A stretch of DNA of 64,000 nt, taken from NCBI RefSeq assembly GCF_003818135.1, contig NZ_RPOH01000004.1, forward strand, positions 1 through 64,000. The letters run 5' to 3'. The translations under genes were made by a program, and so were the position numbers. Shown one piece after another: positions 8,760 through 16,022 of the stretch. The notes beneath the pieces were generated by a model that saw only the letters and a program-made list of their open reading frames with translations, searched no databases and was not told the DNA's origin. The stretch comes from Buttiauxella warmboldiae. Lineage in GTDB: Bacteria > Pseudomonadota > Gammaproteobacteria > Enterobacterales > Enterobacteriaceae. Numbering within the stretch: position 1 is the stretch's first letter; every line of letters begins with the position of its first letter.

Positions 8760-9872
8760 TTACCAGACCTTTTCTGCAATCTGAGTCACCAGGCGAACTT
8801 TGTCCCACTGCTGCCCGGCGCTCAGGCTGTTGCCCTCCTCCGTTGAGGCAAAACCACACTGCGGGCTAAGGCAAATTTGGTCGATGGCGACATATTGCGC
8901 CGCTTCGTTAATTCGCTGTTCAATCAACTGCGGGTTTTCCAGCTCGCCATTCTTGGTCGTAATCAGCCCCAGCACCACCTGCTGATGGCCGGGACGCACA
9001 AAGCGCAGCGGTGCAAAATCACCGGAACGATCGTTATCGTATTCAAGGAAGAAAGCGTCTACGTTTACGCTGCCAAACAGTACCTCGGCCACCGGTTCAT
9101 AACCTCCTTCGGAAATCCACGTTGAGCGGAAGTTGCCGCGGCACACGTGCAGGCCAATAACTAAATCGTCCGGCTTGCCTTCCAGCGCCTTATTGAGCAC
9201 CTGCGCATAAATTTGCGCCAGCCGATCCGGATCGTCACCACGCTCGCGGATCTCTTTACGCTGCGCATCGGAACACAGATATGCCCATACGGTGTCATCA
9301 AGCTGCAGATAACGGCAGCCCGCCGCGTAAAACGCCTGAATTGCGTCGCGCCAGGTGGTGGCAAGATCGTCAAAATACTCTGTTAAATCAGGATAGACCT
9401 GGCTGTCGATAGCGTTACGCCCCCCGCGGAAATGCAGCACGCTCGGGCTTGGAATGGTCATTTTGGGCACCGCATCGCCGCTGATGCTTTTCAGGTAGCG
9501 AAAATCTTCCAGCATCGGGTGCGAACCAAAACCGAGTTTGCCCACCACCCGCACGCTATGCGCTTTGGTCTGCACGCCGTTAAACTGAATGCCCTGCTCC
9601 GATTCATAGCGCTCCACGCCCTGCAGACCGTCAAAGAAATCAAAATGCCACCACGCGCGGCGGAATTCACCGTCAGTGACAACATGCAGCCCGCAGGCGC
9701 ATTGTTGTTCAACAGAGGCACGGATGGCCTCATCTTCTACTTTACGCAACTGGCTGGCGTCGATCTCACCTTTAGCAAAGGCCAGACGGGCATTTTTAAT
9801 AGCCGTCGGGCGTAAGAAGCTACCGACGATGTCGGCACGGAAGGGAGCGCGATGAAGAGTGGAATGCGGCAT
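8760..9872 (-). CDS. Cobalamin-independent methionine synthase-like protein (MetE C-terminal domain family)
   Basis: A 370-residue protein corresponding only to the catalytic C-terminal barrel of MetE, about half the length of full MetE (roughly 750 aa), in the YxjG/YxjH-like group. Zinc ligands are recognisable: His and Cys in GLHVCRGN (His242, Cys244), Glu277 in FLEYD, and Cys339 in LSPQCGFAS. The N-terminal segment ADIVGSFLRP is the family hallmark. It probably transfers a methyl group to homocysteine from a donor that need not be the polyglutamyl folate. A MetJ-like box upstream supports a methionine role. It is monocistronic, with a short gap to the phytase-like gene. Confidence 0.83.
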   Translation of the reverse strand: MPHSTLHRAPFRADIVGSFLRPTAIKNARLAFAKGEIDASQLRKVEDEAIRASVEQQCACGLHVVTDGEFRRAWWHFDFFDGLQGVERYESEQGIQFNGVQTKAHSVRVVGKLGFGSHPMLEDFRYLKSISGDAVPKMTIPSPSVLHFRGGRNAIDSQVYPDLTEYFDDLATTWRDAIQAFYAAGCRYLQLDDTVWAYLCSDAQRKEIRERGDDPDRLAQIYAQVLNKALEGKPDDLVIGLHVCRGNFRSTWISEGGYEPVAEVLFGSVNVDAFFLEYDNDRSGDFAPLRFVRPGHQQVVLGLITTKNGELENPQLIEQRINEAAQYVAIDQICLSPQCGFASTEEGNSLSAGQQWDKVRLVTQIAEKVW

Positions 9873-9935
9873 GTGATTTCTCCGTTGCCCCGGCTAATTA
9901 ATTTAGCAGGGTGATAATTCATTATTTGAACATTT

Positions 9936-9951
9936 AGCCATCTGGACGGCT
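9936..9951. promoter_or_regulatory. Possible tandem MetJ box
   Basis: AGCCATCT followed directly by GGACGGCT. Each 8-mer matches the met box AGACGTCT at six of eight positions, and tandem boxes without a spacer are the arrangement MetJ uses. The site lies 64 bp upstream of the MetE-like gene (minus strand). The match is partial, but the location fits. Confidence 0.5.
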
Positions 9952-10111
9952 ATTTATGCTGTGGAGCATGGCAGAGGGCGTGGATGTCCGCAAACGAAGA
10001 TCTTTCATGGTTATTGAAAATAATTCATGTTGTTAATCAGCTGTAAAACAAGTTTGATCTGGCTCACGGTTTGCCGTTAAATATGGCGTCCTGTTCTTGA
10101 GCCTCCTGATT

Positions 10112-11029
10112 ATGATTGTTCGCCCGCAGCAACACTGGTTTATCCGTTTATTCGTCTGGCACGGTTCGGTACTACAAAAAATTTACTCCCGCCTGCTGCT
10201 GAATATTGCCCTCTCCATCAGCGTGATTTTCTTTTTGCCGTGGTATGAAACTCTCGGCATTAAGCTGACCATTGCACCCTTTAGTATTCTCGGCGTGGCG
10301 ATTGCTATCTTTTTAGGCTTCAGAAACAGCGCTTGTTACGCACGCTTTAACGAAGCGCGCACGCTGTGGGGGCAGCTGGCGATTACGCAGCGGGCATTTT
10401 TGCGTGAGGCAAAAAGTCTGCTGGGCGAAAACAAGAGTCAGATCCGGGCGCTGGTAAAATTACAGGTGGCCTTCTGTCACGCTCTGCGTCTCACGTTGCG
10501 TAAGCGCCCGGTGGAGGAGACGCTCAAAAACTATCTCACGGCTGATGAGCTACAGTGGGTGACAAAAAGTCACGCGCCGTGCAACCGCATACTGTTGCTG
10601 ATGGGCGACTGGCTCGCGGATAAGCGTAAACAAGGGGGGATTTCCGATGTGGTGTGGAGCAGCCTGAATCACCACCTCAACGATTTATCGGCGGTTGCCG
10701 GGGGCTGCGAGCGCATCGCCGGTACGCCGGTGCCGTTTGCCTATACGCTGATTTTGCACCGAACCGTGTATCTGTTCTGCATCATGCTGCCTTTCGCGCT
10801 GGTCACCGACCTGCATTACATGACGCCATTCCTGTCGGTGTTTGTCTCCTATACCTTTATTTCGCTCGACACCCTGGCTGAAGAGCTGGAAGAGCCGTTT
10901 GGCACGGAAGACAACGATCTGCCGCTGGATGCCATCTGCAATGCCATTGAGCGGGATTTACAGGATATGGACGAGAGCGAACAACTGCCGGAAAAACTGC
11001 GCCCGAACCGCTATTACCGCCTGAGTTAA
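10112..11029 (+). CDS. yneE: Bestrophin family protein YneE
   Basis: A 305-residue inner-membrane protein orthologous to E. coli YneE of the bestrophin/RFP-TM family, which form pentameric ion channels. I chose the ATG at 10112 because the product then opens MIVRPQQHWFIRLFVWHGSV as in YneE; a TTG 15 bases upstream is possible. Membrane segments lie at about residues 23-45 and 48-65 (PFSILGVAIAIFLGFRNSACYARF) and again near HRTVYLFCIMLPFALVTDLHYMTP. The C terminus GTEDNDLPLDAICNAIERDL is strongly conserved. The ion carried in vivo is unknown. It is convergent with the DUF1993 gene. Confidence 0.88.
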   Translation: MIVRPQQHWFIRLFVWHGSVLQKIYSRLLLNIALSISVIFFLPWYETLGIKLTIAPFSILGVAIAIFLGFRNSACYARFNEARTLWGQLAITQRAFLREAKSLLGENKSQIRALVKLQVAFCHALRLTLRKRPVEETLKNYLTADELQWVTKSHAPCNRILLLMGDWLADKRKQGGISDVVWSSLNHHLNDLSAVAGGCERIAGTPVPFAYTLILHRTVYLFCIMLPFALVTDLHYMTPFLSVFVSYTFISLDTLAEELEEPFGTEDNDLPLDAICNAIERDLQDMDESEQLPEKLRPNRYYRLS

Positions 11030-11066
11030 TGGGGTGCGGGCGCACAATTAATAAGCCAGTCGGTAT

Positions 11067-11570
11067 TTAGAAGATCGGGCCGACGAAATCACGCTTGCCT
11101 AACGGCACGCCTGCCTGACGCAGGATGTCGTAGGCGGTGGTGAAGTGGAAATAGAAGTTCGGCGTAGCAAACTGGTAAACGTAACTGCGGGCGGTAAAGC
11201 GCAGCTCGTGTTCACGGGCCATCACCACAATTGGGCGCTCGTCGTCACCTTCCAGCTGCGCGTCAGTGATGGATTTCATGAACTCAACGGTAGCGTTAAT
11301 ACGCGCCTGCAGTTGTTCAATAGTCGTTTCGCTATCTTCCATTACCGGCGCATCAACGCCCGCCAGGCGAGCAACGGCGCGTTTTGCCATATCGGTGGTG
11401 ATTTGTACCTGGCGCACCAGCGGATACATATCTGCGGCCAGTGCAGCCTGCAGCAGGCTCTCTTCCGTTTTGTCGTTCTCTTTTGCCCAGCCAGCGGCCT
11501 TCTCAAGAATGGCAGCCAGGTTACTCAAACCGAAGATGAATTGTGCATTGGTTTCGCTGTAAATCGACAT
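11067..11570 (-). CDS. DUF1993 family protein
   Basis: A 167-residue soluble protein. The sequence pattern matches the DUF1993 family of DinB-like four-helix bundles: MSIYSETNAQFIFGLSNLAAIL at the start, DMYPLVRQVQITTDMAKRAVARLAG in the middle, and FYFHFTTAYDILRQAGVPLGKRDF near the end. The conserved His/Tyr region close to the C terminus could bind metal, but no activity is established for the family. It appears monocistronic, 78 bp upstream of the rhodanese stop codon and on the same strand. Confidence 0.82.
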   Translation of the reverse strand: MSIYSETNAQFIFGLSNLAAILEKAAGWAKENDKTEESLLQAALAADMYPLVRQVQITTDMAKRAVARLAGVDAPVMEDSETTIEQLQARINATVEFMKSITDAQLEGDDERPIVVMAREHELRFTARSYVYQFATPNFYFHFTTAYDILRQAGVPLGKRDFVGPIF

Positions 11571-11648
11571 TGTGACTTCCTTCAGACAGGACTAATTTGT
11601 GGCAGAGATTACACCGGGTTAGCGCCGGGGGGATAGCAAATTCAACAA

Positions 11649-12038
11649 TCAGGCAAAGCTAAAGCCTTCGTCTGCCCAACCCGTGATACCACCGATCATT
11701 ATTTTCACCGCGCGGCCCAGACGCGCCAGCTTCAGCGCGGCGCGATCGGCCCCATTGCAATGCGGCCCGGCGCAATAAACCACAAACAACGTGTCGGCTG
11801 GCCACTGCGCCATACGCTCCGCGGAGATTTCCCGGTGCGGTAAGTGCAGCGCGCCCGGTATATGACGGCGCGCAAAAGCTTCTGGCGAGCCCACAACGTG
11901 CAGCAGCACAAAATCTATATCCCCTGCTTTCATCGCGCTATGGACATCATCGCAGTCTGTTTCAAGCGATAAGCGCTGGAGAAAATGAGCGGCGGCGATT
12001 TCTGGAGCAGCGGCAGGATTATCAGTAACGTAACTCAT
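11649..12038 (-). CDS. Single-domain rhodanese-like protein
   Basis: A cytoplasmic rhodanese (129 aa) without a signal peptide. The start is the ATG ending at 12038, preceded by AGGAG at seven bases; the codon before it is TTG. The active-site loop CAGPHCNGADRA (about residues 89-100) contains the persulfide cysteine, and HIPGALHLPHREIS is the conserved substrate-side segment. It may move sulfur to thiol acceptors. It is not an obvious PspE orthologue, because PspE is exported and this protein is not, although it lies about 1 kb from the psp operon. Confidence 0.82.
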   Translation of the reverse strand: MSYVTDNPAAAPEIAAAHFLQRLSLETDCDDVHSAMKAGDIDFVLLHVVGSPEAFARRHIPGALHLPHREISAERMAQWPADTLFVVYCAGPHCNGADRAALKLARLGRAVKIMIGGITGWADEGFSFA

Positions 12039-12224
12039 CAATACTCTCCTATGTTGTAGAGTTGTTACTATAAAGAGAGTCCGGCTGCCCGTCGATGAGA
12101 TCTCAACCGTTTGCGACCAGCGATTTACGTCAGGTAACGAAAAATTTATTACTTCACGCGAAACAACGTGATAGAGATAACGGCATTATTTGAAAGTGAG
12201 CAGATGAATGTATCTGGAGAAGCT

Positions 12225-12575
12225 ATGCGTAAATTGAATGTGTTTATTTTTTCTGCGGCCCTGATGGCCGGCTCTTTGCCGATGGCGCTGACGGCGCAAG
12301 CCGCGGACGCCCCGGTGGCCACACCTGCACCGCCGAGTTCTTCCTTTGAAATCCAGCAGTTCCATGCCGACTACCGGCCATTTAAAATTGGCGACATCGT
12401 GCCGGATTTGTACCGCACCAAACCTTATCAGATTGACGCCTGGAAAATCAGACACCTGCCAGCGCCGGTTGCGGGTAGCCACTGGACCTATATGGGTGGC
12501 AACTACGTGTTGATCACGGACGCGGAAGGCAAGATTTTACGCGCCATGAAAGGCGAGATTTTTTACGGCCACTAG
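12225..12575 (+). CDS. RcnB-like small periplasmic protein
   Basis: 116 aa when started at the ATG at 12225, which follows GGAGA and gives a clean signal peptide (MRKLNVFIFSAALMAGSLPMALTAQA, cleavage near AQA-AD). The mature part has FKIGDIVPDLYRTKPYQIDAWKIRHLPAPVAGSHWTYMGGNYVLI, the W/Y/G-rich C-terminal layout of the RcnB family (E. coli YohN). Those proteins influence nickel and cobalt homeostasis in the periplasm. No rcnA-type exporter is nearby, so a metal role here is not demonstrated. A GC-rich terminator follows directly. Confidence 0.72.
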   Translation: MRKLNVFIFSAALMAGSLPMALTAQAADAPVATPAPPSSSFEIQQFHADYRPFKIGDIVPDLYRTKPYQIDAWKIRHLPAPVAGSHWTYMGGNYVLITDAEGKILRAMKGEIFYGH

Positions 12576-12582
12576 TAAAACG

Positions 12583-12607
12583 GCCCCGGCAATCCACCGG
12601 GGCTTTA
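12583..12607. terminator. Rho-independent terminator
   Basis: GCCCCGG at 12583-12589 pairs with CCGGGGC at 12597-12603, followed by TTTAAT. AAAAC precedes it, so it may also serve the convergent gene that ends at 12612. Confidence 0.8.
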
Positions 12608-12611
12608 ATGC

Positions 12612-12905
12612 CTACCCTTTTGCCAGCGCTTTAATCTTCGAGAAGCCATACTCAAAAATCATATCCGTGGTACAGATAAACACCACCACATCACCCGATT
12701 CGCACTCTTCGAGCGCAACATTTAACTCGGCATCGAACTCTTTCGACAGCTGCGGCATTAACATCTGCATATCGCCCGGATAGTCGTCATCGTTGTCTTC
12801 CGGCATATCTTCAATTTTCGAACCACGCACCACGTAAATCAGCAGATTCTTGTCGTTGACGGTGATGGGCGCGCGCAGATATTTACCCGTCGGATGCTTA
12901 GCCAT
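12612..12905 (-). CDS. Hypothetical protein, 97 aa
   Basis: I do not recognise this protein. It is small, soluble and acidic, with a run of acidic residues in the middle (IEDMPEDNDDDYPGDM, about residues 31-46). It has no signal peptide or membrane segment. A good ribosome site (AAGGT, seven to nine bases before ATG) and codon use like its neighbours argue that it is real. It occupies the place where pspE would follow pspD in E. coli, but it is unrelated to PspE. A 143-bp gap separates it from pspD, so it probably has its own promoter. Confidence 0.62.
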   Translation of the reverse strand: MAKHPTGKYLRAPITVNDKNLLIYVVRGSKIEDMPEDNDDDYPGDMQMLMPQLSKEFDAELNVALEECESGDVVVFICTTDMIFEYGFSKIKALAKG

Positions 12906-12993
12906 GTCGTTACCTTTTATTGAGAGTGGTCAATTTCGCGCTATCCTCGCAAAAGACGGCGCGAAAAGACAGCCTTCGCGTGTGACAAGCCCC

Positions 12994-13019
12994 GGTTACG
13001 CACTAAGGTTACGCACTAA
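12994..13019. repeat. Tandem 13-bp direct repeat
   Basis: GGTTACGCACTAA occurs twice head to tail, at 12994-13006 and 13007-13019, in the gap between pspD and the hypothetical gene. An inverted pair TTTCGCGC (12934-12941) / GCGCGAAA (12959-12966) lies just beside it. Function unknown; slippage is the simplest explanation for the tandem copy. Confidence 0.6.
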
Positions 13020-13049
13020 AGTAAGGAAAGTTCAAAGCAAGTAACAGGG

Positions 13050-13286
13050 TTAAGGGGCGTTATCACTGAGGCCTTTATAGCGCGCGGAAACCTTACGCAA
13101 AATTTTCGCGATGGCAGGCTCAAGCACCAGCGCCAGCAGCATTTTCAGAGGGCGACGCGCTACGGACTTAACCGCCCAACCCGCGACGCCTGCGGGGCCA
13201 TAACGCAGAGCGGTCAGCAATACTAACTTACCCACGATTTTAAGGCCCGGCTTCGCTTTGTTCGCTGCCGTCTGGAATTTGGACAT
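13050..13286 (-). CDS. pspD: Phage shock protein D
   Basis: A 78-residue peripheral inner-membrane protein, recognised by its opening ([22 protein letters not shown]) and the central amphipathic or hydrophobic region [32 protein letters not shown]. PspD is the last conserved gene of pspABCD and contributes modestly to the envelope-stress response. It follows pspC on the same strand after a 90-bp gap containing a REP-like palindrome, so part of its expression may be attenuated there. No pspE follows. Confidence 0.9.
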   Translation of the reverse strand: MSKFQTAANKAKPGLKIVGKLVLLTALRYGPAGVAGWAVKSVARRPLKMLLALVLEPAIAKILRKVSARYKGLSDNAP

Positions 13287-13329
13287 CTCACCTCCGGGAA
13301 AACGGTTAAGTATGGGCAGTCAATCTACT

Positions 13330-13376
13330 GCCCTCACCCCGGCCCTCCCCCTGAGGAGAGGGAAAACACCGGGGAG
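13330..13376. repeat. REP-like palindromic repeat in the pspC-pspD gap
   Basis: The segment GCCCTCACCCCGGCCCTCCC at 13330-13349 continues into a complementary GAGGAGAGGG, then CCGGGG. Nested pairs are CCCCGG (13337-13342) with CCGGGG (13369-13374), and CCCTC with GAGGG. Intergenic CCCTCACCCCGGCCCTCTCCC-type palindromes are common in Enterobacter and relatives as REP/BIME-like units. Only one copy is evident in this window. Confidence 0.6.
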
Positions 13377-13736
13377 TTAAAGCTGGCGGAAGCGGCTACG
13401 CAACGTAAAAGTATCGGACGTTATGTAGCGCTCCATAGAGCGTAAACGCTGTTCGCCTGCGGCTAATTCAGCATCGGCTTCATCAAGTAAATCCCGGCTG
13501 GTCGGCTGTGGCTTTCCCTGCTCCGCGCCCGCAGGCATCGGATCAAGGATAAAAGTCAGGGCAATGTAGGCCACCAGCACCAGGAAAAACAGGCCAAAAA
13601 TCATCGCCAATACGGTAATCAGGCGCACCAGTTTCACAGGAACGTCAAGGTATTGCGCGATACCCGCACACACCCCTTTCACCATTCCCTTCTCGGGAAT
13701 ACGCCACAATTTACGACCGGAAATCGATCTCACCAT
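13377..13736 (-). CDS. pspC: Phage shock protein C, envelope stress sensor
   Basis: A 119-residue inner-membrane protein with a PspC domain. The N-terminal part KLWRIPEKGMVKGVCAGIAQYLDVP is followed by the membrane segment LITVLAMIFGLFFLVLVAYIAL (about residues 40-62) and a C-terminal cytoplasmic helix ending ERYITSDTFTLRSRFRQL. With PspB it senses membrane stress and binds PspA, releasing PspF. Its ATG overlaps the pspB stop by one base (TAATG), so the two are coupled. Confidence 0.95.
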   Translation of the reverse strand: MVRSISGRKLWRIPEKGMVKGVCAGIAQYLDVPVKLVRLITVLAMIFGLFFLVLVAYIALTFILDPMPAGAEQGKPQPTSRDLLDEADAELAAGEQRLRSMERYITSDTFTLRSRFRQL

Positions 13737-13963
13737 TATTTGTCTCTCCAGTTAGGATGTTCTGCATCAAGGATCTGTTCCAGCGTCTGAATGCGTTCAC
13801 GCATCCGGCGTGCATCCTCTGTTAGCTGCGCCAGCCGCTGTTGCTCGCCCTGAGAAAGCTGCCCGCCATTCTCGGCCCGGTTGTTGTAGTGCAACCACAG
13901 CCAGATGGGGGCGACAAACAACACAAATATGGTTAACGGAATGGCAAGAAAAAGCGCGCTCAT
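13736..13963 (-). CDS. pspB: Phage shock protein B
   Basis: A 75-residue inner-membrane protein. An N-terminal membrane helix (MSALFLAIPLTIFVLFVAPIW) is followed by a cytoplasmic coiled coil (LSQGEQQRLAQLTEDARRMR and onward) that interacts with PspC and PspA. It is coupled to pspC by a one-base overlap and lies 61 bp after pspA. Length and sequence match the enterobacterial family. Confidence 0.95.
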   Translation of the reverse strand: MSALFLAIPLTIFVLFVAPIWLWLHYNNRAENGGQLSQGEQQRLAQLTEDARRMRERIQTLEQILDAEHPNWRDK

Positions 13964-14024
13964 GTCTACTCCTTTTACAAGTCAGGCTTACCGCGGCATG
14001 GCTGACATGCCGCAGTGAAGTGAA

Positions 14025-14696
14025 TTACCCACGGTCCTGGTGATTCATTTTAGCTTTCAGCGCAGCCAGCTGTTCGCTGATTTCGTCATCCGCTTTCAGC
14101 TCAGCAAACTGCGAGTCGAGGCTTTTTTGCTTACCAAAGCCGTGGCTTTCCGCTTCCGATTCCATCTGGTCGATGCGACGCTCGAAGGATTCAAAACGCG
14201 CCATCGCTTCGTCGATTTTACCGCTATCAAGCTGGCGACGAACATCGCGTGAAGAAGAAGCCGCCTGGTGACGCAAAGTCAGCGCCTGCTGGCGAGCGCG
14301 GGTTTCGCTGAGTTTATTCTCCAGCTCGCCGATCTCTTTTTTCATCCGCGCCAGGGTTTCATCGACATGCACCACTTCATCTTCCAGGGTGGCGATCAGG
14401 TCGGTCATTTTTTGTTTTTCGATCAAGGCCGCACGCGCCAGATCTTCTTTATCTTTGCGCAGCGCCAGTTCGGCTTTTTCCTGCCATTCAGCCTGCTGAG
14501 CGCTCGCCAGTTCTACGCGACGGGACAGCTGTTTCTTTTCAGCCAGCGCCCGAGCGGAGGTAGAACGCACTTCGACCAGCGTGTCTTCCATTTCCTGAAT
14601 CATCAGGCGTACCAGCTTCTGTGGATCTTCTGCTTTCTCAAGCAGCGAGTTGATGTTGGCATTCACGATGTCGGCGAAACGAGAAAAAATACCCAT
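14025..14696 (-). CDS. pspA: Phage shock protein A
   Basis: A 223-residue ESCRT-III-like coiled-coil protein. The start is the ATG ending at 14696, giving the standard opening [20 protein letters not shown]; longer readings upstream run into the promoter. At rest PspA binds the AAA+ activator PspF and keeps it inactive; under inner-membrane stress it moves to the membrane and forms oligomers that limit proton leakage. Nearly all of the protein is predicted coiled coil. It is the first gene of pspABCD, driven by a sigma-54 promoter 58-73 bp upstream and divergent from pspF. Confidence 0.97.
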   Translation of the reverse strand: MGIFSRFADIVNANINSLLEKAEDPQKLVRLMIQEMEDTLVEVRSTSARALAEKKQLSRRVELASAQQAEWQEKAELALRKDKEDLARAALIEKQKMTDLIATLEDEVVHVDETLARMKKEIGELENKLSETRARQQALTLRHQAASSSRDVRRQLDSGKIDEAMARFESFERRIDQMESEAESHGFGKQKSLDSQFAELKADDEISEQLAALKAKMNHQDRG

Positions 14697-14753
14697 AATG
14701 CAATCCTCTTTAGTCATTATTTCCGGTGCCTGGCACCTGCTCGCCATGAATAT

Positions 14754-14769
14754 TGCAACCGCCATGCCA
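14754..14769 (-). promoter_or_regulatory. Sigma-54 promoter of pspABCD
   Basis: On the minus strand TGGCATG-GCGG-TTGCA matches the sigma-54 consensus TGGCAYR-N4-TTGCW at every defined position, with GG at -24 and GC at -12. The start of transcription would fall near 14743. Between it and pspF lies AATCAACAAAGTA (minus strand, about 14771-14786), one mismatch from an IHF core, as expected for DNA bending between PspF enhancer sites and the promoter. Confidence 0.9.
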
Positions 14770-14868
14770 ACTTTTTACTTTGTTGATTTATAAGTAAATG
14801 ATTAAATTTGACTCGCCGGGCAGAACGCTTATATTGGTGACATTCACTAACTATTGGTCAATTTAACC

Positions 14869-15849
14869 ATGGCAGACAGCAAAGATAACCTGATCGGTGA
14901 AGCAAACAGCTTTCTTGAGGTGCTGGAACAGGTCTCCCGCCTCGCCCCGCTTGAAAAACCGGTGCTGGTGATTGGTGAGCGCGGCACCGGTAAAGAGCTG
15001 ATTGCCAACCGCCTGCACTTTCTCTCACGCCGTTGGCAAGGGCCGTTTATTTCCCTTAACTGCGCCGCCCTTAACGATAATCTGCTGGACTCGGAACTTT
15101 TTGGTCATGAAGCCGGGGCATTTACCGGAGCGCAAAAACGCCATCCCGGGCGCTTTGAACGGGCTGATGGCGGCACACTCTTCCTTGATGAGTTAGCCAC
15201 CGCGCCGATGATGGTGCAGGAAAAGCTGCTGCGCGTGGTGGAGTACGGCGAACTTGAACGCGTAGGTGGCAGCCAGCCGTTGCAGGTTAATGTACGGCTG
15301 GTTTGCGCCACCAACGCCGATCTGCCAACGCTTGCGCAACAAGGAAAATTCCGCGCCGACCTCCTGGACCGCCTGGCTTTTGACGTGGTGAACCTGCCGC
15401 CGTTACGTGAACGCCAGCCCGATATCATGTTGATGGCCGAACATTTTGCCATTCAGATGTGCCGCGAATTACAGCTTCCCCTGTTTCCGGGGTTTACTGA
15501 CGCCGCGCGGTTAACGCTGCTCAATTACGCCTGGCCGGGAAATATTCGGGAATTAAAGAATGTGGTCGAGCGCTCGGTTTATCGCCACGGCAGCAGCGAA
15601 GAACCCGTGGATGAGATTATCCTCGACCCGTTTATGCGCAAACCGGCCCCCCTGATGCAAACCAGCGATTCGCAGCCGGCCCTGCCTGTGGACTTACGCG
15701 CCTGGCAGAACGCGCAGGAAAAAGCGCTGGTAGAGCAAAGTCTGGCACAGACCCAATACCACCAACGCAAAGCCGCTGATTTGCTCGGACTGACCTATCA
15801 TCAGTTACGTGCGCTGCTGAAAAAACATCAGGTCGTGCAGCCGGAATAA
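14869..15849 (+). CDS. pspF: Phage shock operon activator PspF (sigma-54 bacterial enhancer-binding protein)
   Basis: A 326-residue AAA+ activator with no receiver domain. Walker A is GERGTGKE (36-43), the sigma-54 contact loop is GAFTGA (83-88), and Walker B is TLFLDEL. The C-terminal Fis-like helix-turn-helix (RKAADLLGLTYHQLRALLKK) binds enhancer DNA upstream of pspA. PspA inhibits it by direct binding. The ATG at 14869 gives the conserved MADSKDNLIGEANSF start. The gene is divergent from pspA, and its own sigma-70 promoter overlaps the enhancer region, so autorepression is likely, as in E. coli. Confidence 0.96.
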   Translation: MADSKDNLIGEANSFLEVLEQVSRLAPLEKPVLVIGERGTGKELIANRLHFLSRRWQGPFISLNCAALNDNLLDSELFGHEAGAFTGAQKRHPGRFERADGGTLFLDELATAPMMVQEKLLRVVEYGELERVGGSQPLQVNVRLVCATNADLPTLAQQGKFRADLLDRLAFDVVNLPPLRERQPDIMLMAEHFAIQMCRELQLPLFPGFTDAARLTLLNYAWPGNIRELKNVVERSVYRHGSSEEPVDEIILDPFMRKPAPLMQTSDSQPALPVDLRAWQNAQEKALVEQSLAQTQYHQRKAADLLGLTYHQLRALLKKHQVVQPE

Positions 15850-15962
15850 TCTTCCGTGCCGTTCTGGCATTGGCGAAAGCCGATAAACGCTGTAAAAAAC
15901 AGCATCCCCCTGTTTTTTTCACAGGCTTTGGCGATAAAAAAGGCAAAATAGCCTGACATATT

Positions 15963-15991
15963 TTGGGAAGCCCTGCAGAGTGCGATACACT
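15963..15991 (+). promoter_or_regulatory. Candidate sigma-70 promoter of sapABCDF
   Basis: TTGGGA at 15963-15968 and TACACT at 15986-15991 are separated by 17 bp, 31 bases before the sapA ATG. The -35 is only a fair match. No other good pair lies in the 173-bp pspF-sapA gap, which also has short T-rich hairpins (about 15890-15925) that could end pspF transcripts. Confidence 0.45.
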
Positions 15992-16022
15992 TTGGCTATC
16001 ACCTGAGAAAACTCAAAAACTT

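Noticed and set aside
12168-12224. Longer N-terminal start for the RcnB-like gene
   Set aside because: It would put about 19 polar residues ahead of a clear signal peptide; the ATG at 12225 has a good ribosome site.
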